Assembly: GCF_002813445.1 (NCBI RefSeq)
Contig: NZ_PHHD01000001.1
Span: 4,464,001-4,528,000, forward strand
Direction: 5' to 3'
DNA: 64,000 nucleotides
From: Pseudomonas tolaasii NCPPB 2192
Lineage (GTDB): Bacteria; Pseudomonadota; Gammaproteobacteria; Pseudomonadales; Pseudomonadaceae
In this document: positions 33,672 through 42,523 of the stretch, piece by piece
Layout of the letters: each line of letters begins with the position of its first letter
How positions within the stretch are numbered: the first letter of the stretch is position 1
The notes under the pieces: model-generated
The model's database searches: none
Seen by the model: the letters and a program-made list of their open reading frames with translations, nothing else
What the model was told of the DNA's origin: nothing
Made by a program: the position numbers and the translations under genes

Positions 33672-34478
33672 ATGATCTGTATTGCATGTGGTGTTGAAAA
33701 GGAGGCGCTTGCTAGGAGCCACGTGATACCAAATTTCATCAGGAAAAGACTTACTGGCGAAGCTCAGGCAGATGGAGGAAAAAAATTCTCCTTCAGATGG
33801 GTTGATCGAAAAGACTTGCCAAAACAGGATCTGCCTAAACCACACCTCATGTGTGAAAAGTGTGACAACGACCTTGGAGCGAGAGTAGAAAATAAAATCG
33901 CGGCATTGCTCATGCCGAATTCCGTCGACGTGTATGAAGAGTGGAAAAAGCTCCCTATTATACCGCATGACATACACGGTATCTTTGACGGGCCATTAAC
34001 CTTGGGGATTTATGATTACCCGATTAATGAGTTATGGAGACTCGAAAAGTTCGCACTTTCCATAGCGTGGCGCGCGTTGCATGATATATCTAAAAGTGGT
34101 GAGACGTTTTCGAAAGCGTTTTTAGGCTCTTCGCGGGGGATGAATATCAACAATACGGTCGTTCGACATATATTTTATAATGACGAACTGCCAAACCCCT
34201 ACCACACGTTGCAAACAACTTATGACGCGTTTATCTATTATTGGTCTCCAAGAACTATAGAGTCGATTACAAATAAAGTTGATGAAATGCCTTTTGCCTG
34301 GACGGAAATTGCGGAAGATGGTGAGTTTCTTGGAGTTGCAGTCATGTTTGCTTATTGGGTGATTGTTTGGCCATTGTTCGAACATGACGGCAAACAATAT
34401 CCCGCGAAGCTCAAACGACTAAACAAGCTCTGCTTTTGGGATTGGTGGGGGCATGTGCACAAGCAGTTGATCGGCTAA
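33672..34478 (+). CDS. HNH-like zinc-motif protein of the AT-rich insert
   Basis: 268 residues. The N-terminus has CIACG (C3, C6), ARSHVIP (S16-H17) and LMCEKCDNDLG (C61, C64), the Cys-x2-Cys/SHxIP/Cys-x2-Cys pattern of HNH-type nucleases and zinc-ribbon relatives. The C-terminal 190 residues are of unknown fold, rich in aromatic residues. ATG 33672 is 6 bases after GGGG; 33669 is an alternative. It follows the ATPase pair by 166 bases on the same strand and shares its AT-rich composition. Nuclease activity is inferred. Confidence 0.72.
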   Translation: MICIACGVEKEALARSHVIPNFIRKRLTGEAQADGGKKFSFRWVDRKDLPKQDLPKPHLMCEKCDNDLGARVENKIAALLMPNSVDVYEEWKKLPIIPHDIHGIFDGPLTLGIYDYPINELWRLEKFALSIAWRALHDISKSGETFSKAFLGSSRGMNINNTVVRHIFYNDELPNPYHTLQTTYDAFIYYWSPRTIESITNKVDEMPFAWTEIAEDGEFLGVAVMFAYWVIVWPLFEHDGKQYPAKLKRLNKLCFWDWWGHVHKQLIG

Positions 34479-34586
34479 GAGTCTATCGAATAAATCTTAT
34501 TTGTGCGGTTGTCTAAAATATAAAGGAAAAGGGGGCGGATTTATTTTTCTATCACTGCCCGCACCTGCAGCCCCCTCACATCCTTC

Positions 34587-35753
34587 TCACACCCCCATCG
34601 CCTCCACCCCCCTAGACCGCCAAACGCCCCCCAACACCATCACCAACCCCAACCCAGCCATCGCCGCCCCCGCCAGCGAAATCGCCGGATACCCCCACCC
34701 CGCATTAATCACCGCGCCCCCCAACGCCGCCCCAATCGCGTTGCCAAAATTAAACGCCCCAATATTCACCGCCGAAGCCAGATTCGGCGCGTCCTTGGCC
34801 GCCTCCATAACCCGCATCTGCAATGGCGGCACCAGGGCGAAGCTGGCAATGCCCCAGATCAGGATGGCGACGGCGGCCGGCAGCGGCCAGCGCATGAGGA
34901 CGGTGAACGCCAGCAGGACCACAATCAATACGCTCAGCGAGACGATCAGGGTGCGGTCTATGGAGCGGTCGGCGGCTTTGCCGCCCCACAGGTTGCCCAA
35001 TGTCAGCCCTACGCCGAACAGCACCAGCATGGCGGTGATGAAGGCGGTGGAGGCGTGGGTCTCGCTGCTGAGGATGGGGGCGATGTAGGTGAAGACGGTG
35101 AACATCGCCCCGGAGCCGACGACGGTGAGGGCCAGTGCGCCCAGCACCGGGCCCCGGCCGAGTACGCGGATTTCGGCCATCACACCGACGCTTGGCGGTG
35201 CCTTGAGGTCGGGCAGGGCGAACCACAATGCGGCCATGGCCATCACGCCGAGGCCAGTGATGCCCCAGAAGGCGGTGCGCCAGCCGAACAGTTCGCCAAA
35301 CCAGGCGGCCAGCGGCACACCGCCAATAGTCGCGAGGGTGAGGCCCATAAACATGGCCGCCACTGCACCGGCACGTTTTTCCGGGGCGACTACGCTGGCG
35401 GCGACGATGGAGCCGACGCCAAAGAAGGCGCCGTGGTTGAGTGAGGTCACCACCCTGGCGATCATCAGGCTGTAGTAGTCGGTCGCCAGGGCGGACATCA
35501 GGTTGCCCAGGGTGAAAATCGCCATGAGGCCGATCAGCAGATAGCGTCGGGGGATTTTGCCGGTGGTCAGGGTCATCAGCGGTGCGCCGAGCAGTACGCC
35601 GAGGGCGTACGCGCTTACCAGCAAGCCCGCAGCGGGAATCGAAACGCCGAGGTCCGCAGCAATGCCCGGCAACATGCCCATGGGGGCGAATTCGGTCACG
35701 CCGATGCCGAAGGCACCGATGGCGAGTGCAACAAGGGGTGGATTGATACGCAT
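34587..35753 (-). CDS. MFS transporter, DHA1 family (AraJ-like)
   Basis: 388 residues with about twelve hydrophobic spans. GIGVTEFAPMGMLPGIAADLGVS opens the protein as in AraJ/YdhP-like drug/sugar efflux proteins, and motif A appears as GAPLMTLTTGKIPRR. AAGGAG lies 7 bases before ATG 35753. It is divergent from a LysR-type gene 94 bases away, which is probably its regulator. Substrate unknown. Confidence 0.9.
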   Translation of the reverse strand: MRINPPLVALAIGAFGIGVTEFAPMGMLPGIAADLGVSIPAAGLLVSAYALGVLLGAPLMTLTTGKIPRRYLLIGLMAIFTLGNLMSALATDYYSLMIARVVTSLNHGAFFGVGSIVAASVVAPEKRAGAVAAMFMGLTLATIGGVPLAAWFGELFGWRTAFWGITGLGVMAMAALWFALPDLKAPPSVGVMAEIRVLGRGPVLGALALTVVGSGAMFTVFTYIAPILSSETHASTAFITAMLVLFGVGLTLGNLWGGKAADRSIDRTLIVSLSVLIVVLLAFTVLMRWPLPAAVAILIWGIASFALVPPLQMRVMEAAKDAPNLASAVNIGAFNFGNAIGAALGGAVINAGWGYPAISLAGAAMAGLGLVMVLGGVWRSRGVEAMGV

Positions 35754-35847
35754 GGAAGGCTCCTTATCTATGCCGCCAATGCTACGATCTGGCCTTTTAG
35801 GGCGGTAGACAGTGTTTTTGGCAATCACCTTTGCGTAAGGGGCACAA

Positions 35848-36741
35848 GTGGACTTCAACGGTCGATCAGGTGAAATGTTTGTGTTCGCCACCGTGGCGCA
35901 GGAAGGCAGCCTGTCGGCGGCCGCGCGTGCGTTGGGGCTCACGCCCTCGGCGGTCAGTCGAATCATCGCGCGTGCTGAGCAGCGCCTTGGCACCCGGCTG
36001 CTGTTGCGCACCACGCGGGCGATCACCTTCACCGCCGAGGGCGAAGCGTTTTTGCGCGGCGCGCGGCGCATTTTGGCCGACATGGATGAAGTCGAAGAGG
36101 CCATCGCCGACCAGGGCGTACCCCGGGGGCGATTGCGGGTCAGCGCTGCCCTTGGCCATGGGCGCATGTCCATCGTGCCGTTGGTGGCGGCCTTCAGCGA
36201 GCGCTACCCGAACATCGTCGTCGACCTCACCCTGGGCGACGAAGTGGTCGACATCCTCAGCGGCCAGGCTGACGTGGCGATACGTTTTGGCTACCTGCCC
36301 GACAGCCCGCTGACCGCGCGCAGAATCGGCGACACCGGCCAAGTGGTGGTGGCATCGCCCGAGTACCTGCAGCGCCATGGCACCCCGCAGGAACCCGAAG
36401 ACCTGCTGCGGCACAACTGCCTTCGCTTCAACTTCCGGCGCGCCGAACCCAACTGGCCGTTTGCGCGCGACGGTGAAGAGTTTTCCCTCAAGGTCAGCGG
36501 CAACATCGAATGCAGCAGTGGTGAAGCGCTGGCCCAGCTGGCGCGATTGGGCGCCGGGATAGCGCGTATCGGCGAGTTCACCGTCAGCGAGGACTTGCGG
36601 CGGGGCGAGCTGATACCGCTGTTGCAAGCCTGCAACCCCGGCGACCGGGAGCCGATTCATGCGGTGTTTGTGGGTGGCCCCACAATGCCGGCGCGGGTGC
36701 GGTTGTTTGTGGATTTTTTGGTGGAGCATCATCGGATGTAG
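35848..36741 (+). CDS. LysR-family transcriptional regulator (divergent from MFS gene)
   Basis: 297 residues from GTG 35848, after AAGGGG. N-terminal winged HTH: MFVFATVAQEGSLSAAARAL and TPSAVSRIIARAEQRLGTRLL. The effector domain begins GRLRVSAALGHGRM. It belongs to the CrgA/AaeR-like group that commonly controls divergent transporters. The intergenic gap holds an inverted CTATGCCGCC/GGGCGGTAG pair (35768-35808), a possible binding site. Confidence 0.92.
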   Translation: MDFNGRSGEMFVFATVAQEGSLSAAARALGLTPSAVSRIIARAEQRLGTRLLLRTTRAITFTAEGEAFLRGARRILADMDEVEEAIADQGVPRGRLRVSAALGHGRMSIVPLVAAFSERYPNIVVDLTLGDEVVDILSGQADVAIRFGYLPDSPLTARRIGDTGQVVVASPEYLQRHGTPQEPEDLLRHNCLRFNFRRAEPNWPFARDGEEFSLKVSGNIECSSGEALAQLARLGAGIARIGEFTVSEDLRRGELIPLLQACNPGDREPIHAVFVGGPTMPARVRLFVDFLVEHHRM

Positions 36742-36756
36742 GAGGGCGTTCAACCC

Positions 36757-36784
36757 GCAGGCGCGAGTATGCGCTCGCGCCTGC
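36757..36784. terminator. Strong GC-rich hairpin between convergent genes
   Basis: GCAGGCGCGAG pairs perfectly with CTCGCGCCTGC around a 6-base loop, 15 bases past the LysR stop and about 25 before the stop of the convergent gene. No U tract, so intrinsic termination is uncertain. Confidence 0.55.
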
Positions 36785-36808
36785 AGGCCTGAAATCATAC
36801 TGACCGGG

Positions 36809-37429
36809 TCACTTGATCAAGTCGGGCCGGGTGGTCTTGAGCATCGCCGCGCTGACCGTGCCTTGAACCGAGCAGGTGATCATGCCTTTGCTCGTCTTGG
36901 CCACTTCTTGGGAAGCCGGTTCTACCAGCAATACCCGTTCTGCCGTATCGGTCACCAATTTGCCTGCATTGTCATCGCCGTTTTCCGGCACCCAGGCAGA
37001 CTGCTTGTGCGACCAGATTTGCGCGCGGGCGTAAATCCCGTTGGCGCTTTCCAGGTTGCTGCCCGGTATTTTGTTCAACGCTGTGTAAAGCTCATCGGGT
37101 GCCTGCTGTGTATAGAACCCCCAGCCAATGATGCGCGAGCCCATCAGGTCCTGGTCTTCGGCAAAAAAGCCGGTCAACGCAACGCCGTCGAGGGTCACTG
37201 GCGTGTCAAACATCCAGCGCTGCCCCATATCGGTTTTGGTTCCGCCACTCAAGGTAATCTTCCCCTTGTCCAGCGCACTGGGAATGCGCTCCTTCAGACC
37301 TGGCTGATTGACCACGGCGAAAGAGTTTTCGTCACAGGCGAGAAATGTTTGCAGTGCAGGCGTGACAGCGAAGCTGCTGGTGCAAGTAACCAGCGCGGCG
37401 AAAGGGATGAGCAGGTGGTTCCATTTCAT
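36809..37429 (-). CDS. Exported protein of unknown function
   Basis: 206 residues. Signal peptide (MKWNHLLIPFAALVTCTSSF, cleavage near AVT). Mature segments include CDENSFAVVNQ and GMITCSVQGTVSAAMLKTTRPD; the two cysteines may pair. AGGAG precedes ATG 37429. No family recognised. It is followed upstream on its own strand by a 284-base gap in which I see no gene. Confidence 0.8.
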   Translation of the reverse strand: MKWNHLLIPFAALVTCTSSFAVTPALQTFLACDENSFAVVNQPGLKERIPSALDKGKITLSGGTKTDMGQRWMFDTPVTLDGVALTGFFAEDQDLMGSRIIGWGFYTQQAPDELYTALNKIPGSNLESANGIYARAQIWSHKQSAWVPENGDDNAGKLVTDTAERVLLVEPASQEVAKTSKGMITCSVQGTVSAAMLKTTRPDLIK

Positions 37430-37713
37430 AGATTTACTCCTAGCGTCAAAACGATGAGCGTCTATACGGCACAGTGGGTACAAACGAGTCTTGGTGTGAA
37501 AGATGACGGCGTAAAGCCGGTTGTGGAAGGAGCAGGTTCCCTGTCAAGCAGCCAGCGGTTGCCCGTGTAGGTCTATCAGACTTCCAGTCATCGCCAGTGT
37601 GTCGGCAAGGGGCGTGAAGACGTGAGTCAGCGCTCTTTGAAATGCTTCCATAGCGGCATGAGTGAGCAAAAGACCGTAAGGGCTTGGCATTTCGGGAAGG
37701 TCGGGCATCCCGG

Positions 37714-38457
37714 TTACGTAAGATTCAACCCACCATCGGACAACAGAATTTCACCAGTGAGATAGTCCGACGCAACCAACAGCGCAACGGCTTGGGCAAT
37801 GTCTTCCGGGCTGGCTGCCCGGCGCATCGGCGCACGCTCTTTCCACAGTTGCTGCGCCTGAGTCCACTCTGCGGTAAGCGGTGTATCAACCAGCCCGGGG
37901 GCGACGGCATTGACTCGGATGTCGGGCGCAAGTGAAACGGCGAGTAGCCGTGTCATATGATTCAAGGCCGCCTTCGTCGCGGAATAGGGGATCGATGCGC
38001 CTTTCGGGCGAACACCCGCATGTGAGCTGATGTTGACGACGCAGCCGGGTCGGCCGGAGCGTGCCGAATCGCGCAATGCGGCTTGCGCTTCGGCGATCAA
38101 ACGAAAGGGCGCAATGACGTTCACTTCATAGAGTTCATGCCACACATCGGGCGTCGCAGCCGCCAAGTCTTCGTGTGCAATAACACGGCTGATGCCGGCG
38201 TTATTCACCAGAACATCCAACCGCCCCCAGGCCCCTGTGGCTTCGCGGATCAGGCGTGTTCTGTCTTCATCAATAGCCAAATCAGCTTGCACATAAATGG
38301 CCGACCCGAGTTCGAGCGCCAGGCGCTGTCCGGCCTCTGCCGAATTACGTGAATGCAATACGATTGAATAGCCTTCACTGGCAAGCCGGCGGGCAATGGC
38401 CACGCCGATGCCCGAAGTCGAGCCGGTAACCAGTGCGACGGGAGCCTGAGTCATCAT
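37714..38457 (-). CDS. Short-chain dehydrogenase/reductase
   Basis: 247 residues. Classical SDR: TGSTSGIG cofactor loop (11-18), NNAG (NAGIS), Ser in NISSHAG and YSATK catalytic Tyr/Lys, then APGLVDTPL and a C-terminal SDGGLNLT. NAD(P)(H)-dependent oxidoreductase; annotated homologues include 3-ketoacyl-ACP reductase-like enzymes. Starts with two ATGs (38457 and 38454) after AAAGG. No operon partner seen; substrate unknown. Confidence 0.9.
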   Translation of the reverse strand: MMTQAPVALVTGSTSGIGVAIARRLASEGYSIVLHSRNSAEAGQRLALELGSAIYVQADLAIDEDRTRLIREATGAWGRLDVLVNNAGISRVIAHEDLAAATPDVWHELYEVNVIAPFRLIAEAQAALRDSARSGRPGCVVNISSHAGVRPKGASIPYSATKAALNHMTRLLAVSLAPDIRVNAVAPGLVDTPLTAEWTQAQQLWKERAPMRRAASPEDIAQAVALLVASDYLTGEILLSDGGLNLT

Positions 38458-38673
38458 GTGAGCCTTTAGGGGTTAAGGGTTTTACGACACTGCCTGACCA
38501 CTGATACCGGTTCTGCCCACGGTTGTGAAGGCCTGTTTTTGGCCGAAAGCGGCCGACTCATCACACACGAGCGTTTGTACTGCCTCTCACCCAAAACGAA
38601 AAAACCACCAATACCCCGGCCGCAAAGCCAAGGCATGGATGGTTTCCCCCATCACTAACTGCAGGCAGTTACC

Positions 38674-40089
38674 TCAAACCCCACCCACCAACTTCCCGCC
38701 TTCCATCCTGCGTTTATAAGCACTGTCCCGACTCGCCAACCAAAAATACAGCGGCGACGTCACCACCAGGCCCACCACCCAGGACAGGTCCGCCCCGTTA
38801 ATGTGTTCCGAAATCGGCCCCACATACAGCGGCGTGTTCATAAACGGAATCTGCACCACAATCCCCACCGCATACGCCAGCAGGGCCTGCGGGTTGTATT
38901 TGCCGTAGATGCCGCCGTCCACGCGGAAGATCGAGGCGATGTCGTACTTGCCCTTGTGAATCGCGTAGAAGTCGATCAGGTTGATCGCCGTCCACGGCAC
39001 CAGGACCACCAGCAGCACCAGCACCATGTCGACGAAGTGGCCGATGAAGTCTTTGGAGGCGAACACGGCGGCAATCGCGCAGGCTGCCAACACCAGGGTG
39101 GAGATCACCGCGCGGCTTTTGGCGGTGGGGATCCAGCGGTAGGCGAAGGTCTGGATCAGGGTGATGATCGAGAGCACGGCGCCGTAGAGGTTGAGGGCGT
39201 TGTGGCTGATCACGCTGAGCAGGAACAATACGAGCATCAGCGGGCCGATGGCGCCGGTGGCGAGCTTGACGGCGTCCATGGTGTCCATGCCGACCGGGGT
39301 GGCGAGCACGGCCACGGCGCCGAAGATGAAGGCCAGGCTGGAGCCCAGCGCCGAGCCGAGGTAGGTGGTCCAGAAGGTGGACGCAACCGGTACGTCGGCG
39401 GGCAGGTAGCGGGAGTAGTCGGACACGTAGGGGGCGAAGGCGATCTGCCAAAGCGCCGCGAGTGAAACTGTCGCCAGCCAGCCGGAGATGTTGAATTCGC
39501 CGCGGGTCAGGAAGTCGGTGGTTTGTACGTGGGTAAAGATGTAGCCGAAGCCCAGCACGATGCCGGCGCCGAGCACCCAGGTGCCGATGCGGTTGAGCAC
39601 GTGGATGAAGCGGTAGCCGATGATGCCGATGATGCCGGACCCGATGGCACCGATGACGATGCCGACCGGTACGGGCACGCTGTCGACCACGCCGTGCAGG
39701 GATTTGCCCGCCAGTACGATGTTGGAGGCGAAGAAGCCGATGTACATCACGCCGGCGATCACCACCACCAGCAGGGCGCCGAGGGAGCCGAACTGGGCGC
39801 GGCTCTGGATCATTTGCGGGATGCCCATTTGCGGGCCCTGGGCCGAGTGCAGCGCCATCAGCACGCCGCCGACCAGGTGGCCGACGAGGATGGCGACGAT
39901 GCCCCACAGCAGGTTGAGGTGAAACAGTTGCACGCCCAGCGCGCCGGTCACGATGGGCAACGGCGCGATGTTGCCGCCGAACCACAGGGTGAACAGGTCT
40001 CTTACCTTTCCATGGCGGTCTTCGGGGGGCACGTAGCCGATCGTGTGTTTTTCAATCAGCGGGGCGGAGGGTGTTGCAGTGGTAACCAT
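38674..40089 (-). CDS. NCS1-family purine/cytosine-type permease
   Basis: 471 residues, about twelve hydrophobic spans. WFGGNIAPLPIVTGALGVQL, RAQFGSLGALLVV and FAPYVSDYSRYLP are NCS1 landmarks (CodB/purine-cytosine group). GGAG lies 8 bases before ATG 40089. It is divergent from a LysR gene and near a monooxygenase/RidA/DUF1028/ArgE operon, so its cargo is probably a nitrogen-rich heterocycle or derivative; specificity not readable. Confidence 0.9.
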   Translation of the reverse strand: MVTTATPSAPLIEKHTIGYVPPEDRHGKVRDLFTLWFGGNIAPLPIVTGALGVQLFHLNLLWGIVAILVGHLVGGVLMALHSAQGPQMGIPQMIQSRAQFGSLGALLVVVIAGVMYIGFFASNIVLAGKSLHGVVDSVPVPVGIVIGAIGSGIIGIIGYRFIHVLNRIGTWVLGAGIVLGFGYIFTHVQTTDFLTRGEFNISGWLATVSLAALWQIAFAPYVSDYSRYLPADVPVASTFWTTYLGSALGSSLAFIFGAVAVLATPVGMDTMDAVKLATGAIGPLMLVLFLLSVISHNALNLYGAVLSIITLIQTFAYRWIPTAKSRAVISTLVLAACAIAAVFASKDFIGHFVDMVLVLLVVLVPWTAINLIDFYAIHKGKYDIASIFRVDGGIYGKYNPQALLAYAVGIVVQIPFMNTPLYVGPISEHINGADLSWVVGLVVTSPLYFWLASRDSAYKRRMEGGKLVGGV

Positions 40090-40211
40090 GACGAGCTCCA
40101 AGGCAAGGTGAGTACGTTGACGTACTTCGCTGTGCGCCGCACGGGCGGGCGCTTTGTTGTTGGAGTGATCATCTGCAATGGGCGCAGGGAGGTAAATTAG
40201 TAAGTTTGTTG

Positions 40212-40233
40212 CTATAGACCTTAAAAAATATAG
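40212..40233. promoter_or_regulatory. Candidate LysR-type binding site
   Basis: CTATA-N12-TATAG is an interrupted dyad of the LysR T-N11-A kind, located between the divergent NCS1 permease and LysR genes. Assigned from shape and location only. Confidence 0.4.
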
Positions 40234-40340
40234 CTCGAAGGATTTATTGCTCCGGTATGTTGCATGGTCTTGAATCAACGTGAAAAAACGGTTTTTCACG
40301 CACATGTTTGGGGCGAAATCCCACGTTTCTGGAGGTCCCG

Positions 40341-41252
40341 ATGGCTGCTTATAACCTGCGCCAGCTCAGATATTTTGTCACCACGGCCGAATGCGGCAGC
40401 GTCGCCGAGGCCTCGCGCAAGCTGTACATCGCGCAGCCGTCGGTGTCGACCGCCATCAAGCAGCTGGAAGACAGCTTTGGCGTGCAGCTGTTTATCCGCC
40501 ATCACGCCCAAGGGGTTTCACTTACGCCCAGCGGCGCGCGGTTTTATCGCAAGGCGCTGGAGCTGCTGCGGGTGGCCCATGAGTTCGAGCAAAACGCCCT
40601 GGCGGACAATGACGTGGTGGCGGGGCAGATCGATATCGGCTGCTTTGAGACGGTGGCGCCGTTGTATCTGCCGCGCTTGATCGCGGGGTTCAAGGCGCTG
40701 TGGCCGGGGGTGGAAATCCGTATTCGTGATGGCGAACAGCAGGAACTGGTGCAGGCGCTGACGGCGGGCAGCATTGATGTGGCGATGCTGTTTGAGCACG
40801 ACCTGGGCGGCACCATCGAAACCAGCCCGCTGATGCCGCCGCAGCAGCCGTATGCGCTGTTGCCGGCGGATCACCGGTTTGCGCAGCAGGCCAAGGTGTC
40901 GCTGGCGGATCTGGTGCTGGAGCCTATGATTTTGCTGGATGTGCTGCCGAGCCGGACGTACTTCGTGAGCATCTTTGAAGAGCGCGGGCTGACGCCGAAT
41001 ATTGTGTTCAGCTCACCGTCCATCGAAATGGTGCGCGGGATGGTGGGGCGCGGGTTCGGGTTTTCGATTTTGGTGACCAAGCCGTTTACCGAGTACACCT
41101 ATGATGGGCAGAAGGTGGTGTGTGTGCCGTTGGCGGAGACCGTCACCGGTTCAGGTTTGTCTGCCGTCTGGCTGCGGCGCGCGCCGCTGACCAAACCGGT
41201 GCAGTTGTTTGTGGACTACTGCCGCGAAGAACTCGCCAGGCTCCTCGGCTAA
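40341..41252 (+). CDS. LysR-family regulator (divergent from NCS1 permease)
   Basis: 303 residues. HTH: LRQLRYFVTTAECGSVAEASRKL and QPSVSTAIKQLEDSFGVQLF. Effector domain from about residue 95. GGAGG lies 5 bases before ATG 40341. It faces the permease gene across a 251-base gap and stands tail-to-tail with the ArgE/DUF1028/RidA/monooxygenase operon; it is the likely regulator of both. Confidence 0.92.
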   Translation: MAAYNLRQLRYFVTTAECGSVAEASRKLYIAQPSVSTAIKQLEDSFGVQLFIRHHAQGVSLTPSGARFYRKALELLRVAHEFEQNALADNDVVAGQIDIGCFETVAPLYLPRLIAGFKALWPGVEIRIRDGEQQELVQALTAGSIDVAMLFEHDLGGTIETSPLMPPQQPYALLPADHRFAQQAKVSLADLVLEPMILLDVLPSRTYFVSIFEERGLTPNIVFSSPSIEMVRGMVGRGFGFSILVTKPFTEYTYDGQKVVCVPLAETVTGSGLSAVWLRRAPLTKPVQLFVDYCREELARLLG

Positions 41253-41265
41253 ACACACAGCCAAA

Positions 41266-41354
41266 ATGTGGGAGCTGGCTTGCCTGCGATACAGACACCT
41301 CGGTGTATCAGGTATACCCAGTTGATGCCATCGCAGGCAAGCCAGCTCCCACAG
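41266..41354. repeat. REPIN (T-type)
   Basis: Arms GTGGGAGCTGGCTTGCCTGC and complement around a degenerate core; lies between the convergent LysR and ArgE-like genes. Confidence 0.9.
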
Positions 41355-41377
41355 AGGATGTGTGGTGTTTGAACGAA

Positions 41378-42523
41378 TCAGGTGCTGATCGAGTCGAGCA
41401 TGCGCTGCAGCATTTGATCGCAGCCATCCAGCTGTTCAACACTCACAAACTCATCCGGCTTGTGCCCCTGGTCCATGCTCCCTGGCCCGCAGACCACGGT
41501 GGGAATGCCCACCGCATCAAACAACCCGCCCTCGGTCCCAAACGCCACGGTGCCAAACGCCCGCGAGCCGGAAAACGCGGCGATCAACTCGGCCGCCTGG
41601 CTGCGTTCATCCGTGACCAAGCCGGGATAGGCTGACAACTCGGTAAATGTGATCGCACTCTGTGCGCTCACAGCCTGCATACGCGGCAGCACCTGTTGCT
41701 CGGCATACGCCGCCAACTCCGAGGCCACTTCAGCCGGGTCCTGCGATGGCAACGCGCGCACCTCAAAATCAAACCGGCAATCCGCCGGCACGATATTCAA
41801 TGCTTTACCGCCACTGATCACACCGGTCTGCACCGTACTGAACGGCGGATCAAATCTCGGGTCCTGCGTCTCGCGCAGGCGCTGGCCAATGCGGCCCAGT
41901 TCACCGATCAGGTCGGCGGCGTGTTCGATGGCGTTCACGCCGTACGGCGCATAGGCCGAATGGCACGCCTCGCCATGCACGTCGCAACGCATCGCCAGTT
42001 TGCCCTTGTGGCCCAGCACCGGCTTGAGTTCAGTGGGCTCGCCGATGATGCACAGCATCGGTTTGACTGGCCGTTGTTCCAGCACCGCCAGCAGTGAGCG
42101 CACGCCGAGGCAGCCCACTTCTTCGTCATACGACAGCGCAATGTGCACGGGCATGCGCAAGGTAGCCTTGACCAACGCCGGCACCAGCGCCAGCACGCAG
42201 GCGATGTAGCCTTTCATGTCCGCCGTGCCGCGCCCGAACAGCTTGCCGTCGCGCTCGGTCAGCGCGAACGGCGGCAGCGTCCACGGCTGGCCGTCCACCG
42301 GCACCACGTCGGTATGGCCCGACAGGGCAATGCCCGGCACGTCCACCGGGCCGATGCTGGCAAACAGGTTGGCCTTGCTGCGCTCGTCGTTGTAGATCAG
42401 CTCGCTGTTCACACCGAAACCGGCCAGGTACTCGCGCACGAATTCGATCAATTGCAGGTTGGATTCGCGGCTGGTGGTGTCAAACCCCACCAGCGTTTGC
42501 AGCAGGTCGCGGCTGGTGCTCAT
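41378..42523 (-). CDS. ArgE/DapE-family deacylase (acetylornithine deacetylase-like)
   Basis: 381 residues of M20 metallopeptidase fold. SGHTDVVPVDGQPW (metal His/Asp), FGRGTADMKGY (bridging Asp), YDEEVGCLG (catalytic and metal Glu) and GEPTELKPV are all present, as is CGPGSMDQGHKPDE at the C-terminus. It matches ArgE-type acetylornithine deacetylase, but its place after DUF1028 and RidA suggests hydrolysis of an N-acyl intermediate in catabolism. Overlaps DUF1028 by four bases (ATGA). Confidence 0.9.
   Translation of the reverse strand: MSTSRDLLQTLVGFDTTSRESNLQLIEFVREYLAGFGVNSELIYNDERSKANLFASIGPVDVPGIALSGHTDVVPVDGQPWTLPPFALTERDGKLFGRGTADMKGYIACVLALVPALVKATLRMPVHIALSYDEEVGCLGVRSLLAVLEQRPVKPMLCIIGEPTELKPVLGHKGKLAMRCDVHGEACHSAYAPYGVNAIEHAADLIGELGRIGQRLRETQDPRFDPPFSTVQTGVISGGKALNIVPADCRFDFEVRALPSQDPAEVASELAAYAEQQVLPRMQAVSAQSAITFTELSAYPGLVTDERSQAAELIAAFSGSRAFGTVAFGTEGGLFDAVGIPTVVCGPGSMDQGHKPDEFVSVEQLDGCDQMLQRMLDSIST

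Noticed and set aside
30600..34586. tRNA-linked genomic island with attachment sites
   Set aside because: No tRNA gene, integrase or flanking direct repeat of useful length was seen; only composition marks the insert.
37430..37713. Hidden gene in the 284-base gap before the SDR stop
   Set aside because: No frame with a plausible start, ribosome site and protein-like composition was found.
38798..39985. Long Arg/His-rich open frame antisense-shifted within the NCS1 permease
   Set aside because: Low-complexity Arg-rich product typical of an out-of-frame reading of a membrane protein gene.
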